Shown here piece after piece: positions 49,074 to 60,700 of a stretch of DNA of 61,540 bases. Position numbers and translations under genes: made by a program. The notes beneath the pieces were generated by a model, which worked only from the letters and a program-made list of their open reading frames with translations, was not told where the DNA came from and made no database searches. Within the stretch, counting starts at the first letter, position 1. The number at the start of each line of letters is the position of its first letter. The stretch spans positions 8,284 to 69,823 of the forward strand of contig NMRA01000181.1 of the NCBI GenBank assembly GCA_002633005.1, given 5' to 3'. Source of the DNA: Phoronis australis (lineage: Eukaryota; Phoronida; Phoronidae).

Positions 49074-50049
49074 GTTTCTGAGTGATTAACTAAGGCTTCG
49101 ATTAAAATTCACATCTTACCAGCAGCTTCTGTTTTTTCATCGTCACTCAGGTTCCATTCTCTTTAAAAAATGAAGTAAATTTTCTTCATTGCAAAGTGGA
49201 GCAGACGACGAAAACGGAGTCCTAGTGCGCAGCGCCACTGCCGGTCGCCTGGGATATCGCGGGAGAGCCTATACTTAGCCATAGTTCCGTTACGAATGTG
49301 CCGTGTTCCGAATTTGACACTTGAAATTGGGTTTGAGCCCCCCCCCAACACTAAAACTGCACACATTTAAATCTTTTTTCATCCATATAATTTTAATTAC
49401 CGGGGTTAATTAATAAACTCACCATTTCCCTACGCTCTTACTGTTTTATTTTTTTTTTGCGGCAGCCAAGGGGGGGGCCCCCCCCTAAATCTGCCTATGA
49501 TACATAAGCAGCATCTTGCATCACAACAGTGAGAAATGTAAAGCCCCGTGCAGTGTCATTATTTCATTTCATGTTTTTAGATGGATCCTTTGTTATTTTT
49601 TTAATAAGTTGATTTAGGATTCCTACTTACAAACGATAAAAACCATGAACTGAGTATTTCACCAACTGTAATGTGAAGATTCACCACCACGAAACGTATT
49701 TATTCCAGTTTGAAGTTTGCAACTACAGACGACTTAATTAGACTTATTTGTGAAATACTGTAACTCTTAAACAATTACTTAGAACACAATATGGCATTGA
49801 AACAAGCAGAATTATGGGGCATGCCAAATATCTCAATAAAGACAAACATTACGAAAAGTTCAATTAGTGGTTTGTACCATAACTTGTAACAAACCCCACC
49901 CAGTGAACATTTATTAATTGCGGTAAAAATATATACAACATTATTGGCTGTCCAAATTCAAGACTTGTGATCAATGTAAAACGATCATTCACCTCCAAGT
50001 TACACACATGGGGACACATGAAAATTATCTTGCAGTGGCTATTTTCAAT

Positions 50050-50190
50050 CATGGGCGGCGCAACACTGAAAAAAGTGGGTAGCTATGGCCCCCAGCCCCT
50101 TGTGGTGCACCGGCCATAGACCATGGGCAGCGCAGCACTGAAAAAAGTGGGGGGCTATAGCCCCCTGCCCCCTATGGTGCGCCGCCCATG
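50050..50190. mobile_element. Dimeric hairpin MITE with TCAAT target duplication
   Basis: Two head-to-tail units (50050-50121 and 50122-50190), each a hairpin beginning CATGGGC.GCGCA and ending in its reverse complement. TCAAT flanks both sides (50045-50049, 50191-50195). Confidence 0.85.
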
Positions 50191-50195
50191 TCAAT

Positions 50196-52410
50196 GATTA
50201 TGTGAACTGGCAAGTCTATTTTTAGATTCTGCTGGTACAAAATGCATTGCCGATCACATATTTCAACAATATAATGAATGTCAAAAATCGTCCCATGTCC
50301 TAATCATCAGAATCAACAAAATTCAATCTGTTTGAGTTCAGTGGACTTAATTAAGAGACTGTCTTACGCTGGAGAACTTTTAGTTTAGGTACATGGCATG
50401 CGGAAAATAGATATAACTGACACAATTAATAATTTGTGTGTGAAGTTCCTGAAGAAGGAATTGCTTCACAAGATTCCTTGTGGTTTAAACAGCAACTCGA
50501 GCAATAGGAAACATCCAAAACAGAGCTCTTGAGCATTGTGAAAGCATGAATGTGATTTCCGTGTGACCAAATTTCTGATTTTTGTGAGCTAGGCTGGCAG
50601 AATTGAAAACACATTTCTTTCATTCACGGATAAGTGATGTTGGATGGTTTTGCGTGTATAAATTGAATCTCCTGGGCACAAAACCAGTAATTTGACAGAG
50701 GGAACTTCAATAGATGAGGTATACAATATGTGCTACTCAGCATGGTGACTTTTTCATGAACAGTTTCCCTATAAAAGAGTGCACTTTCAAACAAAATCAC
50801 CTGCCATTTCAATAATAAATTTAGAACAAAATGGTTCACTTTGGAAATTGGGAATTCAAAATTCTATAAATGGTCCCTAATCCTACAACTAAAATCTAAA
50901 AGATGGGTGTGATTTGCTTGACATGGCATCTCTTCTTGTACTATTTCAGGTATGATGAGTAAAAAATGCAGTTGTCCAAGAATCACGATGAAAGGGTTAC
51001 CTTATTACCTAAAAAACGGCAGAGTTTCTTTAACACAACCTAACACAAGGGTGACCTTTTAATGGAAGGGCTCTACAAATGGGTCCCCTTTTTGACACCA
51101 CTCTAAAAATGTGTGGGTATCCTAATTGTCCAACTGCAACACATGAATTATATAGTAGAGCACCCCTTAGACAATATGACAGCACGGAATGTATAAAAAG
51201 CAGTGAAATCCCACAGCCTGAAATCCCCATTTTCATCAAAGGAGAGAAATAAATGCGCTGAACTTTTGTCCACCAAGCACTCTAATGCCACCTTGTGATA
51301 TAGCACATTTCATAACCTTGCTGCTATATTAGAAAAAGATTATCGTTTTAAACCATGAAGAGTCCGTTGTTCACATTTAAAACTAAATACTCTGTAAAAT
51401 GGTTCACTTCACACAGAAACAATGGTCTTGTCAAAGGCTGACCCATACATTACGCAGCAATTAAAATAATACAAACATAGCACTTGAATGTGTTTTTCCA
51501 AAAAAAGTAGCCTGAAGGTTCACTGACCTAATTTCTTTCAGGCTGCCAATTAATTTCACAAACAAACTCAAATGTCCCTCTTTTCCACGATTTCTAGCAC
51601 AGGATTTCGGGTTAACAAGACAATTTTCAAAGCACCTGACAGCTGCTCATTTAGATGTGAAAAAAGTACAGTGGTACACCTCTGATAATTCAAAGCTTTC
51701 TTGCCAGTCTAACAAGTTGAAACACCAAATCACTAACAGGTACAGAAATAAGCACCAGCTTTGTTTTGGTGGTGGTTAGCAACAAGTTGATGGTTCCATA
51801 ATGATCCATGATGCTGAACCATTTTGTAAAGCGGAAGCACATAGATGTAAAATTGAAGTCAAGTCTGATGTGCAGGACTGTGACTTGTTAAACTGGTAAT
51901 GCCAGCGAAGAAACACGTGTTTCACCTGAGAACAATAACCAGAAGAGTAGGGTGGTCCATTCTTTCAATTTGAAATAAACCAAAAACAAAAAGGCAATTT
52001 GTAGTAAAAGCTTTTATTACGTAAATATTAAAAACACATGGGTACTCATAGAGTGATTTTCTAGCCCATCTCATCTTAACAGCTGTCCGTTGTTACCCAG
52101 CGTAACTTAGGTGAAGTACCAGAATATTTAACACCAACTTGATGCAACAAAAATGTTGTTTAAAGAAAAACCTCAGCACCTAGAAAGACAAGAATAATTG
52201 AAAAAAATACTTTTATTAGCATTGTTGTGAATACACATAATTTCTGATAACATTTTCTGATGAAAGATTAATGACATATTAACTTCAAAATGATATCCTG
52301 CTTGGCACGGTTTATGAAAAAATATAAAAGCATGGAGATTTTGAGACACCCTGGTGAGAAAATAACAGATGAAATTTGAATCTAATACTGGAAATAAAAC
52401 TTACTTAAGT
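50196..52410. other. No gene seen
   Basis: AT-rich sequence with short chance ORFs only. Confidence 0.5.
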
Positions 52411-52444
52411 TAGCGACGTTGCGTCCGTCTCTCACGGACTTCAG
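52411..52444 (-). ncRNA. Degenerate hammerhead-ribozyme-like motif of a Penelope-like element
   Basis: The minus strand reads CTGA, then a perfect 6-bp hairpin GTCCGT/ACGGAC with a GAGAG loop, then GCAAC and GTC. The hammerhead core is CUGAUGA, stem II, GAAAC. Here the first block has lost two bases and the second has C for A, so activity is unlikely. Its place just 3' of a GIY-YIG remnant fits the hammerhead motifs known in Penelope-like elements. Confidence 0.6.
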
Positions 52445-52469
52445 CTTGGCTATTGATGTTATTATTATT

Positions 52470-52750
52470 CTAGCTAATAGATGGCGTTTTAACCAGACGG
52501 CGCGGCACGTGTGACAGATTGAACTTTAAACTACCAAATTTATTCAAAGAGGGACTGTTGATGTGTTCATGTAGAGCTTCTTTGACACCCCTTCTGAACC
52601 AATCATCCTCATAGTCTAGGATACTGACATCATCCTCATAGTCTAGGATACTGACATCACCCGTATTGAAATCATGTCCAGTGGCGCTTAGATGACTAAA
52701 GATAGCCGAGTCATAAGTGTCCCGGTAAATATAAATGTCAGGTTTACTCT
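52470..52750 (-). pseudogene. GIY-YIG endonuclease end of a Penelope-like retroelement
   Basis: Minus-strand frame RDTYDSAIFSHLSATGHDF, then a repeated SILDYEDD segment, then WFRRGVKEALHEHI, LNKFG and a stop at 52470. This order (S-A-x-x-x-H, T-G-H, E-D-x-W-x-x-R-x-x-x-E-A, L-N) is the C-terminal part of the GIY-YIG domain found in Penelope-like elements. A 27-bp in-frame duplication (52604-52657) inserts nine residues. A stop occurs upstream at about 52750, so only a fragment remains. Confidence 0.75.
52604..52657. repeat. Perfect 27-bp tandem duplication
   Basis: CATCCTCATAGTCTAGGATA, cut short here, is the start of a 27-bp unit present twice (52604-52630, 52631-52657). Length is a multiple of 3, so the retroelement frame is kept. 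Confidence 0.97.
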
Positions 52751-53828
52751 AAATTGGGGAAATTTTGCCTCACTGCAATCCAGTGACACCAACAGTGAAC
52801 ATGGTAACCAGTACCACCACATGGCTGGCATTGCTATATTGGCATGTTACTAAAAGTAATAAAAATGAACACTGAGAAAAGGCGTCATGTTTTGCATCTT
52901 GACAGTTCATTTATTCAAAACCTAAAGGGAGTAGAAAAAGCAATGGGATGTTGGTGGGAGGCAAATTTATAAATGTTATTATCATATCGCATGAGACAAG
53001 TCATTAATAATTAAATAAGACGTCAATTAGACAGCACCAAATCCATTACAAAGCCTTCGTAAGCACAAGGCTGCATTCTCTAGGCCCAAGACATCCGTAA
53101 AAAAACCTGGTGAGATCACTTGCAATGCATGACGATATCTTGCGCCAACTTGTGTTTCCACAAGTTCCTAGTGTCTAAGGAATGTAGTACTGTTTGCTCC
53201 ATCACAAGGGGTGTATAAAGACAAACAGTTGGAAGTAAACACCAGCACCAGCTCCGCTGCAAGCACTGAAATTGATTCTCTGCCAAGTAAATGATTTACA
53301 ACTGGAGACCAATGTTGTGAAGACTCGAACAATATTATTGCTGCACATTACTAGACATACGCAAACATTAAACTTTGCTAAAGTCCTTACATTTTCATTG
53401 TCACATTTAATTGAAACTTACAACAAATGAATATGTTGCAAGCCACTGTTCTAATGAAAAGCAAAACAAACTTAAAGGGGCATTTCACTGCTGTTTGGCA
53501 GTCAATGATGAAATCTTGACCAGACCGAAGTGCTTTGAGGCTTAAAAAAAACATTACCACTGTCATCTGATCATGAATTGTTGCCGTATGAGTAAGTAAC
53601 TCAAGTCATTGGATATGTGCACAGGTGCCATTTTTGAACACGCAACTTTAGGTTTGGCCAAAGCAAGTAAACTCTGAAGCCCTTCCCTTGTTAAGGAACT
53701 TCATATAGCATCTTATCACAGTAACCGAGATAAAGAGATTGGTTTTAAGAGAGCAAAGGGCCTAATAATTATCAAGCTAAACAGGGTGAAACGCAATAAC
53801 TTTTAACCAATCCACTAGCATGCGCGCA

Positions 53829-55418
53829 CAGGGCTCGACGCTATTCAAATTGCCAGGTCGCATTTTGCGACCTAGCCAAAATCCCAGGTCGCATTTTCAA
53901 AATCCAGCTCGCATTCGTAAATGCCAGGTCGCAAAATTTTCCCGCCATTTTTACGCGCCAAAATAGATTTTTTAGATCATCTAGAAAATGTTTAGATTAT
54001 GCTCTTATCTGCAGCGTTAAATACTCACAAATTTCGGATCTCAAAATTGACTTCATTCATGCAGGTACGGCCTTACTGTTCTTCACGACCGCCATTGAAA
54101 GACTCTAGAGCGCAAGGCAAGTTGCCGGCGTGAAAGTTGAATCAGTGCTCTCTAACTGACTTGTGCATTGGAGTAGCTAAATTTGCGATGTGAAAAGGGA
54201 GAAAATGCCCGTTGAAAAAGTATCTGGGATTTTGTTAGATCTGGTCTGCTACTGGCCGTCATCAAAGTCGTTAACGATTCAAACTAACTCGGGTAATCGC
54301 GAGTTTGCTCTTCAATACTCTCCAAGTACGGGAANNNNNNNNNNNNNNNNNNNNNNNNNNNNNNNNNNNNNNNNNNNNNNNNNNNNNNNNNNNNNNNNNN
54401 NNNNNNNNNNNNNNNNNNNNNNNNNNNNNNNNNNNNNNNNNNNNNNNNNNNNNNNNNNNNNNNNNNNNNNNNNNNNNNNNNNNNNNNNNNNNNNNNNNNN
54501 NNNNNNNNNNNNNNNNNNNNNNNNNNNNNNNNNNNNNNNNNNNNNNNNNNNNNNNNNNNNNNNNNNNNNNNNNNNNNNNNNNNNNNNNNNNNNNNNNNNN
54601 NNNNNNNNNNNNNNNNNNNNNNNNNNNNNNNNNNNNNNNNNNNNNNNNNNNNNNNNNNNNNNNNNNNNNNNNNNNNNNNNNNNNNNNNNNNNNNNNNNNN
54701 NNNNNNNNNNNNNNNNNNNNNNNNNNNNNNNNNNNNNNNNNNNNNNNNNNNNNNNNNNNNNNNNNNNNNNNNNNNNNNNNNNNNNNNNNNNNNNNNNNNN
54801 NNNNNNNNNNNNNNNNNNNNNNNNNNNNNNNNNNNNNNNNNNNNNNNNNNNNNNNNNNNNNNNNNNNNNNNNNNNNNNNNNNNNNNNNNNNNNNNNNNNN
54901 NNNNNNNNNNNNNNNNNNNNNNNNNNNNNNNNNNNNNNNNNNNNNNNNNNNNNNNNNNNNNNNNNNNNNNNNNNNNNNNNNNNNNNNNNNNNNNNNNNNN
55001 NNNNNNNNNNNNNNNNNNNNNNNNNNNNNNNNNNNNNNNNNNNNNNNNNNNNNNNNNNNNNNNNNNNNNNNNNNNNNNNNNNNNNNNNNNNNNNCCGAAA
55101 GTGTTAGCCAATGAAACGCGTCAAAGATCGATTCTGTATATCCCATGTTCACGCGACATGCTTACAAGTCATCGGGAGGGCAGTTCTCGGTTAGTGTTCT
55201 TTTGAACTTCTATTTGGCAACAACCAAATAACAGTCGGATTAACAAGACCTGATTCGTATTTGCCGGGTATCTGTTGAGAAGTGTAAAAACTCAGCTCGC
55301 ATTCGTTGGAAATTTCAGGTCGCATTTTCCGACTTTATACGAGCTGACAAAAATCTCAGCTCGCATTTCCAAATTTCAGGTGGCAAATGCGACCTGCAGC
55401 TCGTTATGTCGAGCCCTG
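53829..55418. mobile_element. hAT-like DNA transposon with subterminal repeats and an internal gap
   Basis: Termini are CAGGGCTCGAC and its inverse GTCGAGCCCTG. GCGCA lies directly outside both ends (53824-53828, 55419-55423), a likely 5-bp duplication. Each end has several copies of CAGGTCGCATT or CAGCTCGCATT, in the same orientation at both ends. The centre is 760 N, so coding capacity is unknown; the short frame from 54190 into the gap shows no recognised domain. Confidence 0.7.
54335..55094. other. Assembly gap (760 N)
   Basis: Unsequenced bases. Frames drawn across it are meaningless. Confidence 1.
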
Positions 55419-55639
55419 GCGCACCCAGGGGGGCTCGGAGGGACTTGAACGAGCCTACCATTTGGCAAAGTGGACAAAAAGGTCCGCCTCAGAGAAACAA
55501 AAAGTCCAAAAAAATAGAAAACCAGACAAAAGTCCACTAAAAATTCAGGAATTTGGCAGATGCACAATTCATAGCTCTGAGGGTACCCGTTTTTTAATAA
55601 AAAAATTTGAGCCCCCCCCTATATTTTAAGCTGGATGCG

Positions 55640-55685
55640 TGCACGATTTACACACACGCGCGCGCGTGACACACACACACACACA
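55640..55685. repeat. (CA)n/(CG)n microsatellite
   Basis: Alternating CACACACGCGCGCGCG followed by (AC)n, a Z-DNA-prone purine/pyrimidine alternation just before a candidate exon. Confidence 0.9.
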
Positions 55686-55720
55686 AGTGGGTCGTTTCAG
55701 TGCATGTAAACATTGTTGGC

Positions 55721-56065
55721 ATGTTACTTGTTTTCTTGTGCATAGCTTGTGTCCCAGATGTAAAACCAGTTCGTACAATACATCTGGCCAATGGCTTGTG
55801 TAAATTCTTGGCAGAAAAAAAAATCAAAGTGAAAAAGCACTACTGCATTTCACCCCATTCTCTATTAAGGTACACACAAATGAATATGTACTGTACGTGT
55901 GGCATGGCATGGTCAAATGCCTCCACTCCCAGTGTTGAGAAGATAGCATGTATAGAGCAATGCAAGTCACGCTGTTACAGTTCTGATACCATTATCTGGT
56001 ACAAAGCATTCGGGCAAATCATAATCAAGGTCCGATATTCGGTGGCCACTTTTGGTGAAAAATGA
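55721..56065 (+). CDS. Candidate secreted Cys-rich protein, unknown family
   Basis: ATG at 55721 to TGA at 56063-56065, 114 codons. The N-terminus MLLVFLCIACVPDVKP is a good signal peptide. The mature part is basic, with cysteines in GLCKF, HYC, YCTC, ACIEQC and SRC, and one sequon (NAS). A splice-acceptor-like CGTTTCAG ends at 55700, after which a minimal ATG-TAA precedes the main ATG. An AAG|GTACAC donor-like site near 55877 could end a shorter first exon. No family is recognised. The Cys clusters loosely recall cystine-knot ligands but do not fit GPA2 or GPB5. Confidence 0.35.
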   Translation: MLLVFLCIACVPDVKPVRTIHLANGLCKFLAEKKIKVKKHYCISPHSLLRYTQMNMYCTCGMAWSNASTPSVEKIACIEQCKSRCYSSDTIIWYKAFGQIIIKVRYSVATFGEK

Positions 56066-56187
56066 AGGTTGTCCTATAGCTGTAAAAGCTTTGTTATTTT
56101 AAAGTACCAGGTTCGTAATCTAAAACATTTTTGCACAAGAACCACCGAGTAAAATTTGATGGTCTACTGCATCGCAGTTGTATAAAA

Positions 56188-57735
56188 GGGTACGTACACT
56201 ACAACTTGTGGCCACAGCCCACTTCTATCATGCAAAAATTCATAAGGTAGCTGTTAATTTAATAAGTTCTTGGTCAAATTGAAGAAGTGTCATACACTAA
56301 AGTAAGAAAAGTTATTACCGTGCTGATCATGTTGTTCTAGATGATGATACATTGCATATCTTAACACAGTATAATGAGAACTTCAGTCTTCTCTTGCAAG
56401 GATTCTTACAAAAAGAAAATGACAAGTAACGACTTTTTTCAAAAACGTTATTGGTGCTATCAGATTTTCCTAGTTTTCAACAAATTCACCAGTTGGTCAA
56501 AATAGTTAAAGCAATGCTAGGCCCAGTGTTCAACTTGTAAACAATAAAAAATGGTACTGGTTGGGGGGTATGTACACTATGCACAGTCAATCAATGTCAA
56601 ATTTTGACTACCGTAAATGTATGGGATGATCTAGAGTTTTGTGCTGCCTCTACTAGTTGTTTTGTTGCAAGTTGTCTTGAGAAATAGAGAACCTGCCTCT
56701 GCAACATCACTTGTCAAATGACGTGTCATCTAGGATGTTACTAGCCAAGTCCTGTGTGGCATTTTATTGTCCACAAATTTTATAATGTCCATTGTTTTTT
56801 TTTTGTCAGACTGGATGCAGTCTGGAAATATCAGTATTGTTCATGAGAACAGCAGTGAGTAAAAATACTTGTGGGCAATAATTTATAGCACAGAGGTTGA
56901 AGGTATGTACACTACACAGGGGTACGTAGGTACATTACATTTCAATGACTTGTCAGGTTTATATAAAATACTTAGAATCTACTGAGAGTTAGTTCATTTA
57001 CCAAATCTATTCAAAGAAAACAAATAAAAAGTACAGCATAAATGTCTATATCTGTCTGTCATTCTTTGAAAACAGGCAAATGTTAAAATATAGTGGTACG
57101 TACACTACACAAATTTTAATATTTCACTCAAAACAAATGTATTTGTAATTAACACCCTTTTAACCTAGCATTTTTAATGGAGGAAACTGTCTGTGACAAA
57201 TGTTGCATACTTACCGTGTAATTTTTGTTTCATGGTATTTGTTCACATCGGGGTATGTACACTACGCAGGGGTACTTACACTACATTTCTACTGAGAGTA
57301 ATAGTTCATTTACTAAATCAATTCAAAGAGAAAAAATAAAAAGCACAGCATTCATGTGCATATCTGCCATACTTTGAAAATAGGCACAAATTAAAATATG
57401 GGGGTACATACATTACACAAATGCTAATATTTCACTAAAAGAAAAAACGTATTTGCAATAAACACCCTTTTAACCTAACATTTGTAAGGAAGGAAACTGT
57501 CTATGACCAATGTTGCTCACTTACCAAGTGATATAATTTAACTTCATGGCAGTTGTAAACATGGGGGGTACGTACACTACATCACTGTTTCTACATCACA
57601 TGGTAACATAATGTTGTATGGCCATTTATTTTTCTTTGGTGATAATAAGTACCATTTTGTTATTGAAAAGGCAATAACTTCATTTGCAATGAGCATTTGT
57701 GATACTGAATTCCACATGGGGGTACGTACACTACA
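56188..57735. repeat. Spaced GTACGTACACTAC motif repeats within diverged ~330-bp tandem units
   Basis: GGGGTACGTACACTACA or a close variant occurs ten times (near 56188, 56564, 56902, 56920, 57095, 57251, 57269, 57400, 57563, 57717). Two longer units, 56902-57250 and 57251-57562, are collinear diverged copies (shared ACTGAGAGT, TTCAAAGA, GAAAACAGGC/GAAAATAGGC, AACACCCTTTTAACCTA and GGAAACTGTCT blocks). Confidence 0.8.
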
Positions 57736-60700
57736 TTTTACAAGCCTTTTTGGCCCATTTTCAACATAGCAGAACCCAGTCAATATCCAAACTTTTGGTT
57801 TGTTTAGGTATTGAATAATTTGCTGTGTTGCCTAGGCTAACATATTCTGCAGTTCTTTTTATTACAAGTGTGAACTTTTAATTAGTTTTTAACCTTCTTT
57901 AGAGTAGGTGAGGGTCAGAAACACAGAATTTAAAAATTTCGTAAGAGTGCCTGTGTTACGATGAACCCTACCATTTCTCAATGATTAAGCACAACTTCAT
58001 CTGAGTGATTCTGAAAGTGGCTCAAGTTATTCCCAGTCACATCAAAGCAATTGCTTACTTAATAAAATACATTTATTTTCTACTGTTGACAGTTGAAAAT
58101 TTTAATTTTTAAAATGGCCACTCATAACGCTAAAATGCATGAAATTCATAAACAAAAACATGCATAAATTTCTCAAACATTGTCCAATTTTGATGATTTT
58201 TTTTTAATTTGTACAACTAAATATCTCTTTGCATATGAGATTCAGTTGGCATTTGTTAAGTGACCAAAAGTTTATTTTAAACCGTAAAACAGTCAACTCT
58301 CGAATATGGACCTTGATTGTGATTTAGCCGATTATTTCCTACACCCATGTATGTCTCATAACATGAACGCCATTCTTAATAATGTACAAATTCTTTCATA
58401 TTATATACTAACTATTTTATATCAGAATTAAGGTAAAAGCTCAATTCAAAATTTGAAGAACAAGTTAACTTTCTAGTCACTTTTCTAAAAAAATGAAGTT
58501 TTCTGCGCAAGTCGGTGCATGGCTTATGTCTTTAGAACTCACCAGATGTAGTGCACAGGCATTATGAACTAACTCCTAAATTCTATTGAACTAGGTTTCA
58601 TGTGCTGGACCACAAAATAAGAAATCAATGTTTTATGATAGAAACACACACAATGAACTTTGCAGTTTCGCTAACTCTGGCCAAACTTAATAACATCCCG
58701 GGAGCTGGCCTGCTCCAAAACAAAACTCATGAGCACACATTAGGCTGCCTTCTTGGAATCCAACAGTCACAAAATTGTCTCTACAAGGAGATGGCCAGAG
58801 TCTTGACTTTGTGCCAGCAGAGGAGGTACCTTTGTGCCAGGAACGGTGCAATAATTGAAACAGGTGGCTTATATCAACCCTTTTAGGCACTCGTTCATTT
58901 TTTACTAGCTTATATGCACTATACACTCATTTCTTTTGGGCAAGAATATTGGTGCAATTAGATTTATTCTATGCAAGCACTCATGCAATTTGCTTGCACC
59001 ATCACTTCAGGCCATCATCACAGTGCACATGATGAAATAAAAGAGATCATTAACTAGAACACAGGCAGTCTATGTACATGTTGGTGTAAGATTATCTTTA
59101 ACTCTACTACAGTTTGCCAGCGTAAAGGTCAACAACATCATAATTCCGAAGCGTTTTTGTAAGAGGTTTACAGATTCTTGTTAAACTTTGTGAATATTAC
59201 AATGTGACCATCCTTTGGTTCTGTATAGAAATGGAATGAAATTCGCAACTTTTCCCAAAAACAGTAATTACTACAATTATTGAAAGTCATCGATCATAAC
59301 ATATGATGGGTATGGTCTAAAGCAATAAAACTACCTGTCAGTTATACTCAAGACTTGAAATCATTTCTAACCTGGGTAAGCATGGGCGCCGGGATCCAGG
59401 ATTTTGAGTTGGGGGGGAGCACGGCAGAGTATTAGCCAGGATTTTGCCTGTCAGACATTGGCACTCCCGGACTGCCCAATGGCCCCCTTGGCCCCTTTCT
59501 AAATCCGCCACTGGTAAGAAACAAGACAAGATTGATTTTATAAATCAGTGGGGACTTATTGCCAACAGCATTTCTCTTCATTCTCCAGCTTCCAAACAAA
59601 GGGGTCCGGTGGACTCACCTTCATTCCAAAATTTTGGGGTATTTCGATTTGTTAGGATGATTGAAACTTTACTCCAGAAATTATAATTGCATTTGTACAG
59701 AACATTAGAAAATGAGTCAAGAATCTGGTGTGAATGCAGCCTTTCATATCTCGAGAGTGTCCAAGGTGTCAAAATGGATACCACGGCGTGCTGTCATGTT
59801 CTCCACGACCTGTTTTTGACTCGGACGCGGTAACGAGTTAGGATTTTGCCGCGTGGAGTTAGGGAAAGCGCTTCAAGTTTAAAAATTGCCGCGCCACTAA
59901 ACCAGTTGGCTGACTTGCTGCTTCAGCCCTCAGAGCCTGATTTTAACAGTAAACACAGTCAACTTTACAAACAGGCAGTTAAAGAGTACCGCCTGGCCGT
60001 AATAAGGCGCAAGGGCGCTTAGTAGAATTCGTTTCGGGGGAAGGCGCTTATTGTAACCCGAGGCGGTTGAAACCCGGTCTCCGAAACGGGTGAAATCGGA
60101 AGCTAGGATTCATCAAATTTACGCCATGTGATGTATCTGTAGCCTGTGACAGGCTTTCAACAAAACAACAAAACTGTGGCCGCATAGCTACCAAACGTCG
60201 TTGTTAAATTACGATTTTTTTAATGAAAATTGTGCTGAAATCCCGGGGCGAAAACTCAGTTGCCGATGCGCTGCTGCCTCGCAATCGTCGATAGGGCAGC
60301 TTGAATAAAAATATAGTTTCGACTCAACAAATTACCTGAAATCCTCACTAAAGTTTTCCACTCGTCCCTAAGAGTTCTTGTGGAGTTGGTATTAAGAACA
60401 AGATAGGTTCAAATCTGCGCAAGATCGTACAAGGCAACACGAGAAATATCTCTGGAGCGAACACTCATGTAGTAGTCATGTGACCTTTGTTTTGAAGATC
60501 ATCTGCGTGTGTGAGTGAGCGAGCGCGTGCGTGTCATCAGCGTTCATTTGCCGGCCGGGAGCAAACGCAACATAACGTGTGCATTTAACTAAAGAAAGAA
60601 CAAAAGTAGTATCACGAGAACACGTTTTACTTGGCACTTGCTGATAAGTTCGAGAATTGTCTCAGTATGGCCTACTAAACGCCGAATGTCATATGTGAGT

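Larger units (their letters stand above)
48424..49499. mobile_element. DNA transposon of the CAGTGGCGGAT family with 5-bp target duplication
   Basis: The left end is CAGTGGCGGATCTAGG and the right end is the near-inverse CCTAAATCTGCCTATG, both next to G/C runs. It is flanked by ATACA at 48419-48423 and 49500-49504. About 1.08 kb, with no transposase recognised. It contains a tRNA-like repeat and a 76-bp duplication. Confidence 0.7.

Noticed and set aside
54190-55152. Frames of about 270-305 residues across 54335-55094.
   Set aside because: They consist almost entirely of N and carry no information.
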